31,875 nt of DNA. Source: Parvularia atlantis. Taxonomy: Eukaryota > Opisthokonta > Rotosphaerida. Below the pieces are notes generated by a model. The model was not told the origin of the DNA. It saw only the letters and a list, made by a program, of their open reading frames with translations, and did no database searches. The first letter of the stretch is position 1, and each line of letters opens with the position of its first letter. The stretch spans positions 1-31,875 of the forward strand of contig CALSCO010000384.1 in assembly GCA_943704415.1 (NCBI GenBank). The letters are read 5' to 3'. This document shows, in pieces, positions 1 through 10,734 of this stretch. Made by a program: the position numbers and the translations under genes.

Positions 1-18
1 CCCCTCACCCCCCTCCGC

Positions 19-72
19 TCACCACCCGACCACCCGCACGACCACCCGCACGACCACCCGCACGACCACCCG
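19..72. repeat. 12-bp tandem repeat upstream of first gene
   Basis: About four copies of a 12-base unit close to GACCACCCGCAC lie just upstream of the first start codon. The array is short and simple. It could be a promoter-proximal microsatellite or part of the 5' leader. The rest of bases 1-113 shows no gene. Confidence 0.8.
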
Positions 73-113
73 TTCCCCGCGTGTGTCGCCAACCGAAGGT
101 GCATTTTCCCGCG

Positions 114-1655
114 ATGGACAGCAGCAAAGACGACGAGCGGCCTGGGGACGACGCCAACGGCCACAACGAGGACGACGTCGATAACGGGCCACCTGCCGGC
201 TACGTGCAGCTCGGCCAGACCGTGCTGGGCGACGTGAGCGACGAAGAGGACGATGCCGTGCGCGGCTCAATCGACGTCGCGACGTCCGTCCTGACGCGCG
301 TCCGTCGCAGCCTGCCGACAGCGACAACGACGACGACGCCAACAGCAACGACAAGGACGACGAGCCGGCGCGGTTCGTGCCGGGAACGGCGACGGCGCCG
401 CCGATGTTTGTGGTCGACCGGGCGGCGGTGACGATGACGGACGGTGCGCGGCGCGGCGAGTGTCGACGGCCGCGCTGATCGTGCGGCGCGCGCAGCCGAC
501 GCGGCGGCGATCCGCGCGACGATGGCCGCCGTCAGCATCCCCGAGGCGGCACGGCCGGCGTGGGCGCGCGAGCTGGACGAGGCGCAGTGGATGCCGCGGA
601 TCGTCTTCAAGGGCGAGGAGGACGGTCGTTGACGCCTTGTCGTGTGACCCGCAGAACGGCAGACGGGCGACGTCACGCTGACGGCATTGCGCCTGCGTGG
701 CGCTGTCCGCTTCACCCGTGCGCCGCGCACTGACGGCGGTCTTTCGCCTCTTCCCTCCCTCCCTCTCTCTTGGCCCAGCTCGTCACGGACATGTTCTCGC
801 GCAGCAAGCGCCGCACGACGCCCGCGACGTCGCCGCCGATGCCGGCCGCGAGCACGACGACGACGACGACCACCACCACCACGACCAAGGTGCTCGCGCC
901 CGGCCAGACGCCGAGCCCGCCGCCGTCGCCCGTCATCGGCCCGGCCTCGCCGTCGCCGCCGCTCTCTGCGCTCAACATCGACGGCGACGGCGCCGCGCCG
1001 ACGCAGCCCGACGCCGTGCCGCGGCACATCGCCAAGCGCGGCTCGTGCGTCGTTGCCGTCTGCTGCTGCTGCTGCCGTCGCTCACGCGCCGCGCACCTCG
1101 CAGCCTCACGCCCGTCGACCGCTACTACGTCGAGAAGTACTACAACCGGCGCAGCAGCGTGCCGAGTGCGCTCTCTCTGTCCTCCCGCACACCGCTCGCT
1201 CACCCGTGGCCGTGCGCGCGCAGCCGTCACATACAAGACCGCCGCCGACTACCGCGAGTACCCGCCGACCATCTCGCCGCCGAGCTTCGCGTGCGTCGTC
1301 GCCCGGGGCCGCAATGGTCGACGGGCGCTGATCGGGTGCGACGCGACGCAGGCCCACCTTTCTTTCGCCGTCGTACTACAGGGGCAAGGCGGGCGGCGGC
1401 CGCAACAGCGGCGGCGGCGGTGGCGGCAGCCGCGTCGCGCCCGAGCAGCAGGCAGCGTTCCAGGCAGCGCCGTACCCGGGCGAGGAAGGCAGCGCCGGCG
1501 CGACGACGACGCTGAATCCGGAGGACACAAGCCCGCCGGCGCGCGTGCGTCTGTTGCTGCTGCTGCTGCGTGTGCCTGTGCGCGTGCCGACTGACGCCGC
1601 AACGACGCAGGCCTACACCTTCCAGACGACGCAGCCGATCAGCCCGCGCCCGTAA
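114..1655 (+). CDS. Unrecognised low-complexity protein, multi-exon
   Basis: I do not recognise this protein. The start at 114 opens an acidic N-terminus rich in D, E, N and G (MDSSKDDERPGDDANGHNED). Introns I can place with good frame continuity are 258-310 and 444-495. Later ones begin with GTGCGY near 1045, 1169, 1290 and 1545. The splicing around 620-780 is ambiguous. The middle is rich in Thr, Pro and Ser with a long Thr run. Next come an aromatic segment (TPVDRYYVEKYYNRRSS), a segment reading TVTYKTAADYREYPPTISPP, a Gly-rich stretch and a short C-terminus ending AYTFQTTQPISPRP. There is no membrane segment or signal peptide. The consistent splice phases and G/C-ending codons say it is a real gene. 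It is probably a disordered scaffold or regulatory protein, but that is only inference. Confidence 0.65.
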
Positions 1656-1878
1656 AAAGACTCGATTGCCCCTCGCGCGTCAGGCTGTGCGTCCCCTTCC
1701 TTGTATGCCTCTCTCTCTCGATTGTACCCATTTGCCAGTCGGTCACCTGTAGCGACGCCGGCCGCGATACCGCCCGCCTCCGCCGCCGCCGCGGCCTTCG
1801 CTGCTGCCGCCCTCGCCCACCGCGGCGCTGTTGTCACGGTCGACGAGGGGCTGCTGGCGGGCCGTGCAGGTGTCAGCA

Positions 1879-3435
1879 TCAACGCGCGGTGGGGGCGTGT
1901 GGCCGCACCGCCTGCGGGCGCGGCGCGCTCATGTTGCGCAGGAAGTGCCGCAGCACGCCCGTGGGCATCTCGGGCACGACGTGGCCCGAGTCGAGGCCCT
2001 GCGCGGGCGCGTCACGCGGCGTGTGCGTGCTCGAGCGCGCGAGCACCTTGTCGCGGCAGTGCTCGATGTACGTCTGCACGGCCGCGTGAAAGTCGAACCA
2101 CATCATCTCGAGCAGGGCGTCGCTGCGAGGCGGTCAGACGTGCACGCGGCACACGCGTTGTCGGCGCACCGCAGCGAGAACATGAACGACACGTCAAACA
2201 CGCAGTAGTCAAGCAGCTCGGGCGCGATGGGCCGCTTGATCCACACGTTTGGGTCGTCCATGAGCACCTGTCGCGCGCGCAAACCCGCTTTAGCAACAGC
2301 AAGCCCACGAGCCGCGATCGCGCACGCGCACCTTGCCGCGGTCCTTGATCGCGAGCTGCGCGTCCGTGAGACCGAGGTAGGCGCGGAGGCAGTTGGCGTA
2401 GCCTGTGAAGTGCGTGAGCGTGTGATCTCGCGGGTGAGCACTGCCCCGCGCACCCTTGACGTAGCCCGGCATGAGCCCGGTCATGGCACGGCGCACAAAC
2501 AGGTCGGCCACCTGGCAGTCAAACACGTTCTGCAGCGTCACGCCGTGCTGGTGGAACAGCGCCGCGCTGTCCTTGCGGCAATCGTGCATGACCTGCGCAC
2601 ACACGGCCTTGAGCGATGGGCGCTGGCGCAGTGTGTCACCCACGCACCTTGACGCACGCGCGCGACTCGAGCAGCGTGCGCAGCCCCGCCGCGAACGCGC
2701 GCTCGCCGAGCTCGTGGATGTCGAAGATGTAGGCGTGCTCGCGCGTGGCGACTGGCGCACGCACGGTCAGGCGCAATGACCGCGCAAGCGAGCTGTCGCC
2801 GCGCACCCTGCAGCACGGTCACGCAGCCGGTCGCGCCCAGGTCGACGCCCTCGCAGTCGACGGCGTACACCTGCGCCGCGCTCGCGAAGCCTGTGCCGCA
2901 CCGCCAGCGATCAGGCGCGCCGTGCTCGCCACGCGCACCATCGGCAAAGAGCGTCTCCTGCACGAGCCGCAGCGCCTCGTCCGAGTCGACGAGGGTCGAG
3001 GGCATCGCGGGCACGGGCACTTTGGGCGCGGTGGCGTCGCGGTCGCCGGCAGCGAGGGCGATCTCGTGCGCGCGCTCGAGCGTCGTGTCGGGCGGGAGCA
3101 CGCGCAGGTCGAGGATGGCAGACGCGGGCAGCGTGATCGAGTCGTCCGTCTGCGTCACGACGTTGCGCCCCACGAGCTCGACTGCGATGGCGCGCGCGCT
3201 CTCATCAGCCAGCCCTTGGCGCCACTCATCTCTTCGCTTGCATGCACCCTTGTCGAGCACGAGCCCGCCATCGACCACGTCCATGAGCATCCCGCCCACG
3301 CGGAACTGCCCGCGCAGCACGACGAGCACGTAGCGGCCTGCGCACGCGCGCGGCGCGCGGTCGTCCCCGTCAGCCGCGATGCCGCGGCGAATGCGGCGCC
3401 AAAAAAACACCTCGCAGATCCTCGACTTTCGACAT
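1879..3435 (-). CDS. EXD1-like Lsm plus DEDDy 3'-5' exonuclease
   Basis: Predicted RNA-processing exonuclease of the EXD1 type, about 400 residues. The start is MSKVEDLR; the first intron begins right after it with GTGTTT. Residues about 10-90 look like an Lsm-type fold (YVLVVLRGQFRVGGML, then a hydrophobic strand pair ending in ILDLRVL). A Pro/Ala linker follows. The DEDDy nuclease domain starts near residue 165. Motif I is YAVDCEG with both acids, motif II is VMHDCRKDSAAL, and motif III is DYCVFD (Y-x3-D). All catalytic residues are therefore present. The segment FDCQVADLFVR is typical of the family. The C-terminus after the nuclease is less conserved. Seven or so introns of 45-65 nt fit in frame. 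The 51 bases around 3189-3239 could be coding or a weak intron. It is divergent from the LCB2 gene across 244 bp. In animals EXD1 works in the piRNA pathway; the role here is unknown. Confidence 0.85.
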
Positions 3436-3679
3436 GTCATTGTATATTTCTGACCATGCGGGCTGGCCGTGCTGCCTCCGCCTCTCTGTCGCCGCCTGTG
3501 TGCTTGGCGGCGGCTTGGTGGGGGCTTGGTGGTGGTGGTGGTGGGGGGACGGGAGAGTGAGCAGCGCGCCAGCGAATGAGCGCGGTGGAGGGGCGTGGAG
3601 GCAGTGCGGCCGGTGCAGACTGTTTACGGTGGAGCCCGTGCTCAGGAATCCCTCGACGGCCTCGCCCGATCCCTCCCCG
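3436..3679. promoter_or_regulatory. Divergent promoter region, EXD1-like / LCB2
   Basis: These 244 bases separate two start codons facing away from each other, so both promoters and both 5' leaders must lie here. A GT-rich stretch occurs near 3520-3550 (repeated TGG). I see no TATA box in a convincing position. Confidence 0.5.
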
Positions 3680-5864
3680 ATGCCGCCGTCCGAGCTGCTC
3701 GTCGTGCACGCCGCGACGGCGCCGGCCGCGCCGCACGTAAAGGAGTCGAAGCCGCGTGCGTCCCACCCCCCTCCCCCGTCGACGCCGCCCGCTGCCGCCC
3801 GCTGCCCGCTCACGGGTGGGAGAGCGGCAGTCGCAGCGCCGCGCGCCGTGCCGCGCATCAAGAGCGCGCTCGAGAAGGAGGAGGAGGAACGCGCCCCGGC
3901 CTACGTCATCATCTCGGCCTACTTCGCCTACCTCGTCCTCATCGTCTTTGGCCACATCCGCGACTTTTTCGGCAAGCGCTTCCGGCCGCGCGCCTACCAG
4001 CATCTCCGCGAGCAGAACGTGCGCTGCTTTCTTTCATTTGTCTCGCTTTGAATTGTTTTTTTTTCTTCTTTCCCTGCGCTCGTTTTTCTGACGGAGAAGG
4101 TCGCAGGGCTACGCGCCGCTCTTCAGCGACTTTGACAGCTTCTACACCCGCCGGCTCTACTACCGCATCCGCGACTGCTGGAACCGGCCGATCACGGGCG
4201 TGCCCGGCCGGCGCATCACCGTGCTTGAGCGCGCGAGCGACGTGCGTGGCCGCGAGATGGCTCGATTGGGGCGCGCCTGATGACGGCGTTCGCGCGCGCG
4301 CAGGACTACAACATCACGTTCCGCCTCACGGGCAAGCAGCGCGACGTGCTCAACCTCGCCTCGTACAACTACCTCGGCTTTGCGCAGGTACGCCGTGCGC
4401 CCTTCTTGCCTTGCAGTGGGTGCTGACCAGGCTCCGTGCGCGCAGAACGAGGGGCCGTGCGCCGAGCAGGTGTCGGACGCGATCGCGCACTACGGCACGG
4501 GCCAGTGCTCGCCGCGCGTCGACCTGGGCACGCTCGACATTCACGTCAAGCTGGAGGAGCTCGTGGCGCGCTACCTCAACAAGCCCGCGGCCATCGTCAC
4601 GGGCATGGGCTTTGCGACCAACTCGACAACGCTGCCCGCGCTGGTCGGCAAGGTGCGGCTCGCCTCGGTTGGGGGGCGACGGCGCGGCGCGCTCACGGCC
4701 GCGCCGCGCAGGGCGCGCTGGTCATCTCTGACGCCCTCAACCACTCGTCGCTGGTCGTGGGCGCGCGCAACTCGTCGGCCACAATTCGCGTGTTCAAGCA
4801 CAACGGTACGTCTGGGCTGTTGCGCTGCATCGTGCTGCGCCTCACACGGCCCGCGCCCGCGCAGACATCAAGGACCTCGAGGAGTGCCTGCGCGAGGCCA
4901 TCTCGCAGGGCCAGCCGCGCACGCACCGGCCCTGGACCAAGATCCTCGTCGTCGTCGAGGGGCTGTACTCGATGGAGGGCGACATCTGCGACCTGCCGGC
5001 CATCGTCGCCCTGAAGAAGAAGTACAAGGTGCGCGGGCACACGCCGCCCGCCCTCGCGCAGCTCACGCGCGCCGCGCAGTTTTACCTGTACGTCGACGAG
5101 GCGCACTCGATCGGCGCGCTCGGCGCGACCGGTCGCGGCGTGTGCGAGCACTGGGGCGTCAACACGGACGACGTCGACATCCTCATGGGCACGTTCACCA
5201 AGTCGTTTGGCGCTGCTGGCGGCTACGTTGCGTCGTCCAAGGCACGCGCCGGCCGCTCGCCGCGCCGCCCGCTGACCGCGTCGGGCGCTCGCAGGAGATG
5301 ATCGCGCACTTGCGCACGCACGCGCACGGCTCCGTCTACGCCGAGACGATGGCACCAGCCGTGTGCCAGCAGATTATCTCGGCCATGACGATCATCATGG
5401 GCGACGACGGCACGGACGATGGGCAGCGGCGCATCGCCCAGCTCGCCAGCAACAGCGCGTTCATGCGCCGCGAGCTCAAGAAGATGGGCTTTGTGATCTA
5501 CGGCGACGACGCCTCGCCCATCATCCCGCTCATGCTCTACGCGCCGGCCAAGATCCCGTGCGCCACGACCTTGCTCGCGCTTGCGCGGCAGCGCCACTGA
5601 TACTCGCGCGCGGCGGTTTTGCAGCGGGTTCAGCCGCGAGTGCTTCAAGCGCGACCTGGCTGTCGTCGTCGTCGGCTACCCGGCCACGCCCATCATCACG
5701 TCGCGCGTGCGCTTCTGCCTGTCGGCCGCTCACACGCACGAGGACATGGTGGACGCGCTGAAGAAGGTGTGCGGCGGCCGTGCGAGCGGTCGTGTGCTCA
5801 CCCGCTGCCGTCACAGATCTCCGAGGTCGGCGACATCCTGCAGCTCAAGGTCAAGAGCCACTAA
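3680..5864 (+). CDS. LCB2: Serine palmitoyltransferase subunit LCB2 (SPTLC2)
   Basis: PLP-dependent subunit that condenses serine with palmitoyl-CoA, the first step of sphingolipid synthesis, at the ER. After a Pro/Ala-rich N-terminus of about 70 residues comes one membrane segment ([20 protein letters not shown]). The alpha-oxoamine synthase core follows, with the signatures [41 protein letters not shown] and the PLP-lysine motif [13 protein letters not shown]. The C-terminus [11 protein letters not shown] is typical of LCB2. Ten exons; introns lie at 4019-4106, 4242-4303, 4388-4445, 4653-4711, 4806-4864, 5029-5079, 5242-5294, 5558-5624 and 5767-5816. All but one are GT-AG; 5242-5294 is GC-AG. 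The first intron is the longest and is unusually T-rich. Length near 560 residues is normal for the family. No LCB1 partner gene lies in the window. Confidence 0.97.
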
Positions 5865-6025
5865 GTGGACGGCGCGCAGTACGCCGGAGACACTGTTTTA
5901 TCCACCAGCCCCGTCTCTTCCCCGCTCGCTCGTCGGCCCTTGTCTCGTGTCCAGGTGGCATTCACGGTTGCTTGCAAGTATGCGCGCGCGGAATTCTCAC
6001 AACAGCATGCGGGAATGTGATACGC

Positions 6026-8181
6026 TCACGGCCGATGCGGCTGGGCTGACACGTCGTGGAAGGCCGCATCGTCGTCGTCGTCCTCGTCGACAGCGGCGTT
6101 GAGCTGCCCAGCCGACGCGCCGAGCGACGACTTGGTCGGCGACCCGCGGCCGAGCTGCGACTCCTCGTCGCGCCCGCCCTCCGCCGCACCCTGCACGCGC
6201 GTTGAGCGGCACGGCACACATACGCATGCGATGCAAGGCGCACCTTGGCGGGTGACTGCGCCGTCGCGCTCTTGGCGGACCGCTGCGACGCCGCGCCGCT
6301 GACGGAGCTGTTGGCGCTAGACGCGCCCGACGACGCCTCCGGCACCTGCCGCGTAGTTGTGAGCGCGCTCATACGTCTCACGCCTGCCTTCCGCACCTGC
6401 GTGTACGACGTGTGCCTGGCCTGCTGCGACACGCTCGAGTGCACGGACGCGCCGTCGGCGGAGGACCGCTTCGGCGCCTGCCCGTCCGCACTGCGCCGCG
6501 ATGCGTGAGTGAGCACGTGTGTGTTGCCTGGGGTCAAAGACGCACGCGAGGGCGCCGAGCTTGCCGTCGACGGACGACTGGCGCGGGCCAAGCGAGGCGC
6601 CCTTGCCCGCGTCGGTCGACGACGCGCCTGCGCGAGCCGAGCCGTGTGCGTGAGCACCTGCGCGTTCGCCGGGTCGTCACAGTACCTGAGCCGGTGCGCT
6701 TCCACGCCGACACTGCGCCGACGCGAGGGCGCCGACGCGTCAGCACACGCGAGCGAGCGAGCAGGAGCATCGCCGACACGCACGGTCAAAACTGGTCTTC
6801 GTCTTGCCCTTGTCAGTGGAGGCCTGCAGCGTGCGCGCACATGAGCGAGTGCTGCGCACACGCGCGTCGCATCACGCACGGCCTCGCTCGACTCTTTCGT
6901 GTCCACCGGCGGCTTCCAGTTGCGCATGCGGTCCTCGTCGTAGTCCACCTCCCACGGGTACGGCGGTTGCGGCGGCTGGGCGCCGACGCGTCACGTCCTG
7001 CTGCCGCCCCTCCGCCAGCGAGCAGCCACCAACACGCACCGCGTTGCCGAAGAAGCGCGTCTTGAACTGCGGCAGCGTAAACTTCTTGCGCAGCACGTTG
7101 CGCGCCTGGATCTTAACGAGCCCGTCCAGCAGTCTGTTTGAGCGGTGTTGGCGTTGCGAGTACAGAGCGCGAGTCGCGCACGAGAAGTGCGTCTGGGCCA
7201 GCAGCGTCTCGACGTCGAGGTCGAGCACGGGGTCACCCAGGAAGCCGAAGCTGAGCGTCGTGACCGGCTTCTCGGTGTAGTACACGACAAGCTTGCGGGC
7301 GCCTGCGTGAGCGTCGCGCACGGCACCAAAGCGCCGCGGCGCACCCGCCCCGAGATCTCCTTGATGTGGACCATGAGCGAGAGCGGGATGCCGAAGATGA
7401 GCTCGATGTCGGCGACGAACGCGAGCCCGCCGGTGAACGAGAGGTCGACAAAGACGGTCTGCGCCCCGCGTGAGCCGCGCACCGAGGGGCCGCGCGCGCA
7501 TCGATCTGCGCACGAGGTCGCTGTCCTGCGTCTGCCGGCAGACGACGGCGATATTCTTGAGCGTGGGCGCGGCCGTGCCGACGGCGATGTCGGCCAGCTT
7601 GAACGCGTTCTTTCGCGCGGCGAGCGTGAGCAGCGGGCCGCGCCGATCCCGCGCAAATCCGCCGCCGCACCAGGGCCAGGCCGGCCTTGGTGCGCTTGAC
7701 GTCGACCAGCTCCTCCTTGACGATGCGCGCGGCGCGCTCGGTGATCGCGCCCGTCTTGTGGTTCTCGACCCTGCGCGCGTCGTCCGGCCGTCGGCACCGC
7801 GCAGATCCGCGTCGGTGGGGGGTGCGCGCGGCGCACCACAGGCGCAGCAGCAGCGCGTTGAGCCACAGCAGCGTTTCCGTCTTGAGCGACTCGTCCTGCG
7901 ACAGCAGCTGCTGCATCTCGCGCTCGGATTTCTGCGCGCGGCACGCGGTCGGTGCGCCACCGGCGGCGGCGGCGGCGGCGCGCGCGGGCCGCACGCACGC
8001 GGATCTGCGGCGGCTTGCGGCGCGCAGGGTACAGCGTCCGCAGCCGCGGCACCAGCACCGCCAGCGCAAACACCACGCCCTGCGCCGCCAGCAGCAGCAG
8101 CACCGCCGCCGCGCCGCCCGCCGTCCACCACGTCCACCACGCGCCGCTCGACGCCGCCGCCGCCGCCACTTGGTCGTCCAT
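6026..8181 (-). CDS. SMP-domain lipid-transfer protein, TEX2/NVJ2-like
   Basis: Likely ER-anchored lipid transporter at membrane contact sites. The start is [12 protein letters not shown], followed by a hydrophobic segment at about residues 22-48 ([20 protein letters not shown]) and a basic stretch. The SMP (TULIP-fold) domain then runs over some 230 residues. Visible landmarks are [27 protein letters not shown], the strand [38 protein letters not shown], and the end [17 protein letters not shown], which resembles TEX2 and yeast Nvj2. After this come a segment with [15 protein letters not shown] and a Ser/Ala-rich disordered tail with an acidic patch ([13 protein letters not shown]). About ten introns with GTGCGY or GTACTG donors join in frame; I traced the tail exons from about 6900 to 6026. 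It converges on LCB2 with 161 bp between stop codons. Family assignment is good; the exact subfamily is inference. Confidence 0.85.
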
Positions 8182-8309
8182 CGGCGCAGAGTGCAGCAGA
8201 AGCCGTGCCCCTCCAGCGTCTGCCAGCCTGTGCGAGACGCGAGCGATGCGCCGGCGCACCGGCGTCGGCGGCGTCACGGCGTGACCAAAGTACATCGCCC
8301 GCACACGGT

Positions 8310-10734
8310 TCACAGCCGCTTGAACACGTGGTAGTACGACGAGACCGTCGTCATTACGCAGAACTTGTCCGGCGCGCCCGGGCCCAGAAAGTCCTCCGCG
8401 TCCATCATCGGCGCCGCGCCGAGCTTCTCCGCCGCGACGATCGCCGTCGTGAGCCGCTGCTTGGGCGGCATGGCGCGGATCTTGTCGAACGTGTACGACG
8501 AAGGGCTGTACGACAGCACGAGCGCGGCCAGGGCCAGCCCGTCCGCCCAACTCTTGCTAAAGTCGTTGATCTGTGAGGCGCGCACACGCACCGACATGAT
8601 CAGCTGGTAACAGCGGGCCGCGACGGGCACTCACCGGCACGCCGTACGGCTCGGCGCGCGTCTGGCACCAGTGGAGCAGCGCGGACGGGCCTGTGAGCTT
8701 CTTGCCGCCGTCGACAGCGGTTGCGACCGCCGGTGTGCGCACTGCCGGCGCGGTTGCCGGTTGCGGCTGCTGCTTGGGCTGCGGCGCGGGTGCAGGCACG
8801 ACCGCGGGCTGCTGCTTGGGCTGCGGCGCGGGTGCAGGCACGACCGCGGGCTGCGGCTTGGGCTGCGGCGCGGGTGCCGGCACAAACGCGGGCTTGCTGG
8901 GCACCGGCGGCCGAACAGTTGTCGCGGGCGGCTGCTGCACCGGCACAACCTGCACAGGCGCATCGGTCTGGCCGCCCGCAGCCTTGCCGTCGTCGCCCGC
9001 GCCGTCGTCGTCGTCGTCGCCATCTCCGTCGCCGTCATCGCCATTGCTCTCGTTGCCGTCGTCGTCGTTGTCGTCGTCGTCACTCCCGCCGTCGCCGAGG
9101 ATCGACACGACGCGGGGCTTGGCAGCAAGCTCGTCGGCATTCTCGCGCGCCGTCACGGCCGTCTCGACCAGGTCCAGCACCAGCTGGCTCGGCGCGACCG
9201 CAGACACGTCGATGGCCTCGGCCGCCGACGGCTCGGGCGCGGGCTCCGTCTCGACCGTGACGTGCGCCGTGGCGAAGCGGTTGCGCCGTGAGCGTGACGC
9301 TGTCGGCACGGCGGGCTCGGTAGCCGCGGTCTCGGGCTGCGGGTCAGGAGCGGCGGTCTCGGGCTGTGGCTCAGGCGTGGGCTTGACAAACTGCAGACGG
9401 CGACGCCGTCCGACGGGCGGGCTTGTGGGCTGCTCGGGCTGCTCTGTCGAGGACTGCGGCACCGCCTCCGGCTCGGGCTCGGGCTCGGACGACTGCGACG
9501 GCGCGGTCTCGTCGGGCCGCTTGAACTGGAGGCGGCGCGAGCGGCCCTTTGCGGCCGGTTGCTGCTGCTGCTCGTGATCATCGTGCGCGGGCACGGGCGG
9601 CGGCGTCTCGGGCACCGGCGACGTGGGCTGCGCGCGGAATCGGTGAACGACCGCACTGAGCGCTGCCAACGCCGGGTACCGTGTCGTCGAAACCGAACGC
9701 GCTCGCATCCTCCGACGAGCGCCGCACGCGCGTGCGCTGCATCGACCCGCGCTGCGTGCGCGCGACCGATCCGGGACTGTGGACCGCGTAAGTGCGACGC
9801 ACGAAGCGCAGCGACACGGCGACGCACGGCGGGGCGGGCGCGGAGCCGGCCGCGGGCGCGCGCTTGTCCGTCTTGAAGCAGTTGACGCAGACGCGCACTG
9901 GCGACTTGGACACGTGCGGCAGGACTTTGCGGAAGGCGCTGCACGGCGCGCAGCAGATGGTGCCGCAGTTGCGGCAGTGGTGCTGCCGTCGCGGGCGCAA
10001 AGCGCGTGAGCGGGACGTCTCATCGCGGCCGCAGTGGGCACACCCGCCGGTTGAAGGTCGTGAAGCGTGACGTGTTGCACACGAGGCAGACCGACGTCAG
10101 GTGGTCCGGCTTCCACAGCGCGGCGACGGGGCCGTCGGGCGCGTCGTGCATCGATGCGCCGTACTGCTCGCTGGGTTGTGAGCGAGCAGCCGGGCCGGGG
10201 CGCGACGACGGCGCACCTTGACGAGCAGCGCGATCCAGAGCGCCTTGTCCTCCTCGCCGATGGCCGAGAAGACCGTGAACGACTTGCCGGGCGAGAGCAC
10301 CTTGAACGAGTTGGTCATCTCTGGCGCGTGCGCCGTCGTGCGGTTGGCGCCAACTTGGCGCCACACAAGGCAGGCGGCGCCACGGACGCACCGTCGTCGA
10401 CGATCTGCACCGTGTCCAGCGCCAGCACGCGCTGCTGCACGAACGTGCCGCGGGTGACGGGCGTGCCGTAGACGAGCATGTCGGTGAAGAGGAAGAACAT
10501 GCGCGGCTTGGACTCCTTGCGGCAGATCTTGATCAGGATGCCTTTTGTTGTGCGCGCCGTTGAGCGGCGGGCAGGCGCAGGCACAGCATCAGCAGGAGCA
10601 GCAAGCGCAACGGCATACAGCACACGGCACGCACCCTGGTGCACCAGCGTGCGCCGCCCGTCCCACAGCGGCCGCGAGTCGCCCAGGAACGCGCCCTGCA
10701 CGGCCAGCACGAGCGCCTTCTGCGCGTCGGCCAT
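8310..10734 (-). CDS. PH-FYVE-CH domain protein
   Basis: Predicted endosomal phosphoinositide-binding adaptor. A short N-terminus (MADAQKALVLAVQGAF) leads straight into a PH domain at about residues 28-125 (ILIKICRKESKPRMFFLFTD, then TNSFKVLSPGKSFTVFSAIG and ALWIALL). No RhoGEF (DH) domain precedes it. A complete FYVE finger follows, with WKPD, paired Cys, the RRHHCRNCG motif and RVCVNC, which predicts PI3P binding. A long disordered region comes next. It has three basic RRxxxF motifs, an acidic D/N/G run, and three copies of a 14-residue Pro-rich repeat. The C-terminus is a single calponin-homology domain (ALLHWCQTRAEPYG, FSKSWADGLALAALV) of the smoothelin/cytospin kind. Introns are 30-90 nt; one splits the FYVE motif between the two Arg and two His. 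The stop is 128 bp upstream of the SMP gene's start on the same strand. Confidence 0.88.
8765..8890. repeat. Three 42-bp tandem repeats in the PH-FYVE-CH gene
   Basis: Copies at 8765-8806, 8807-8848 and 8849-8890. The first two are nearly identical; the third differs at a few bases. On the minus strand each encodes a 14-residue unit close to PAVVPAPAPQPKQQ. Being a multiple of three, the array can change copy number without breaking the frame. Confidence 0.9.

Noticed and set aside
22-72. CRISPR-like array
   Set aside because: The units are 12 bp with no unique spacers; it is a simple tandem repeat in a eukaryotic genome.
200-1027. Long minus-strand Arg-rich open frame
   Set aside because: Antisense shadow of the plus-strand gene. 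High GC content removes stop codons in all frames; no domain, and poor amino-acid composition.
4693-5355. Minus-strand open frame opposite LCB2
   Set aside because: LCB2 is certain from its motifs and splicing; the opposite frame is a codon-bias artefact.
8765-8890. Minisatellite as a mobile-element remnant
   Set aside because: The repeat is in frame inside the PH-FYVE-CH coding sequence and encodes a Pro-rich linker; no element ends or coding parts are seen.
8671-9291. Plus-strand Cys/Gly/Arg-rich frames opposite the FYVE gene
   Set aside because: Repeat-like composition comes from the Pro-rich repeat read backwards. It looks like a Cys-rich or collagen-like protein but is not supported.
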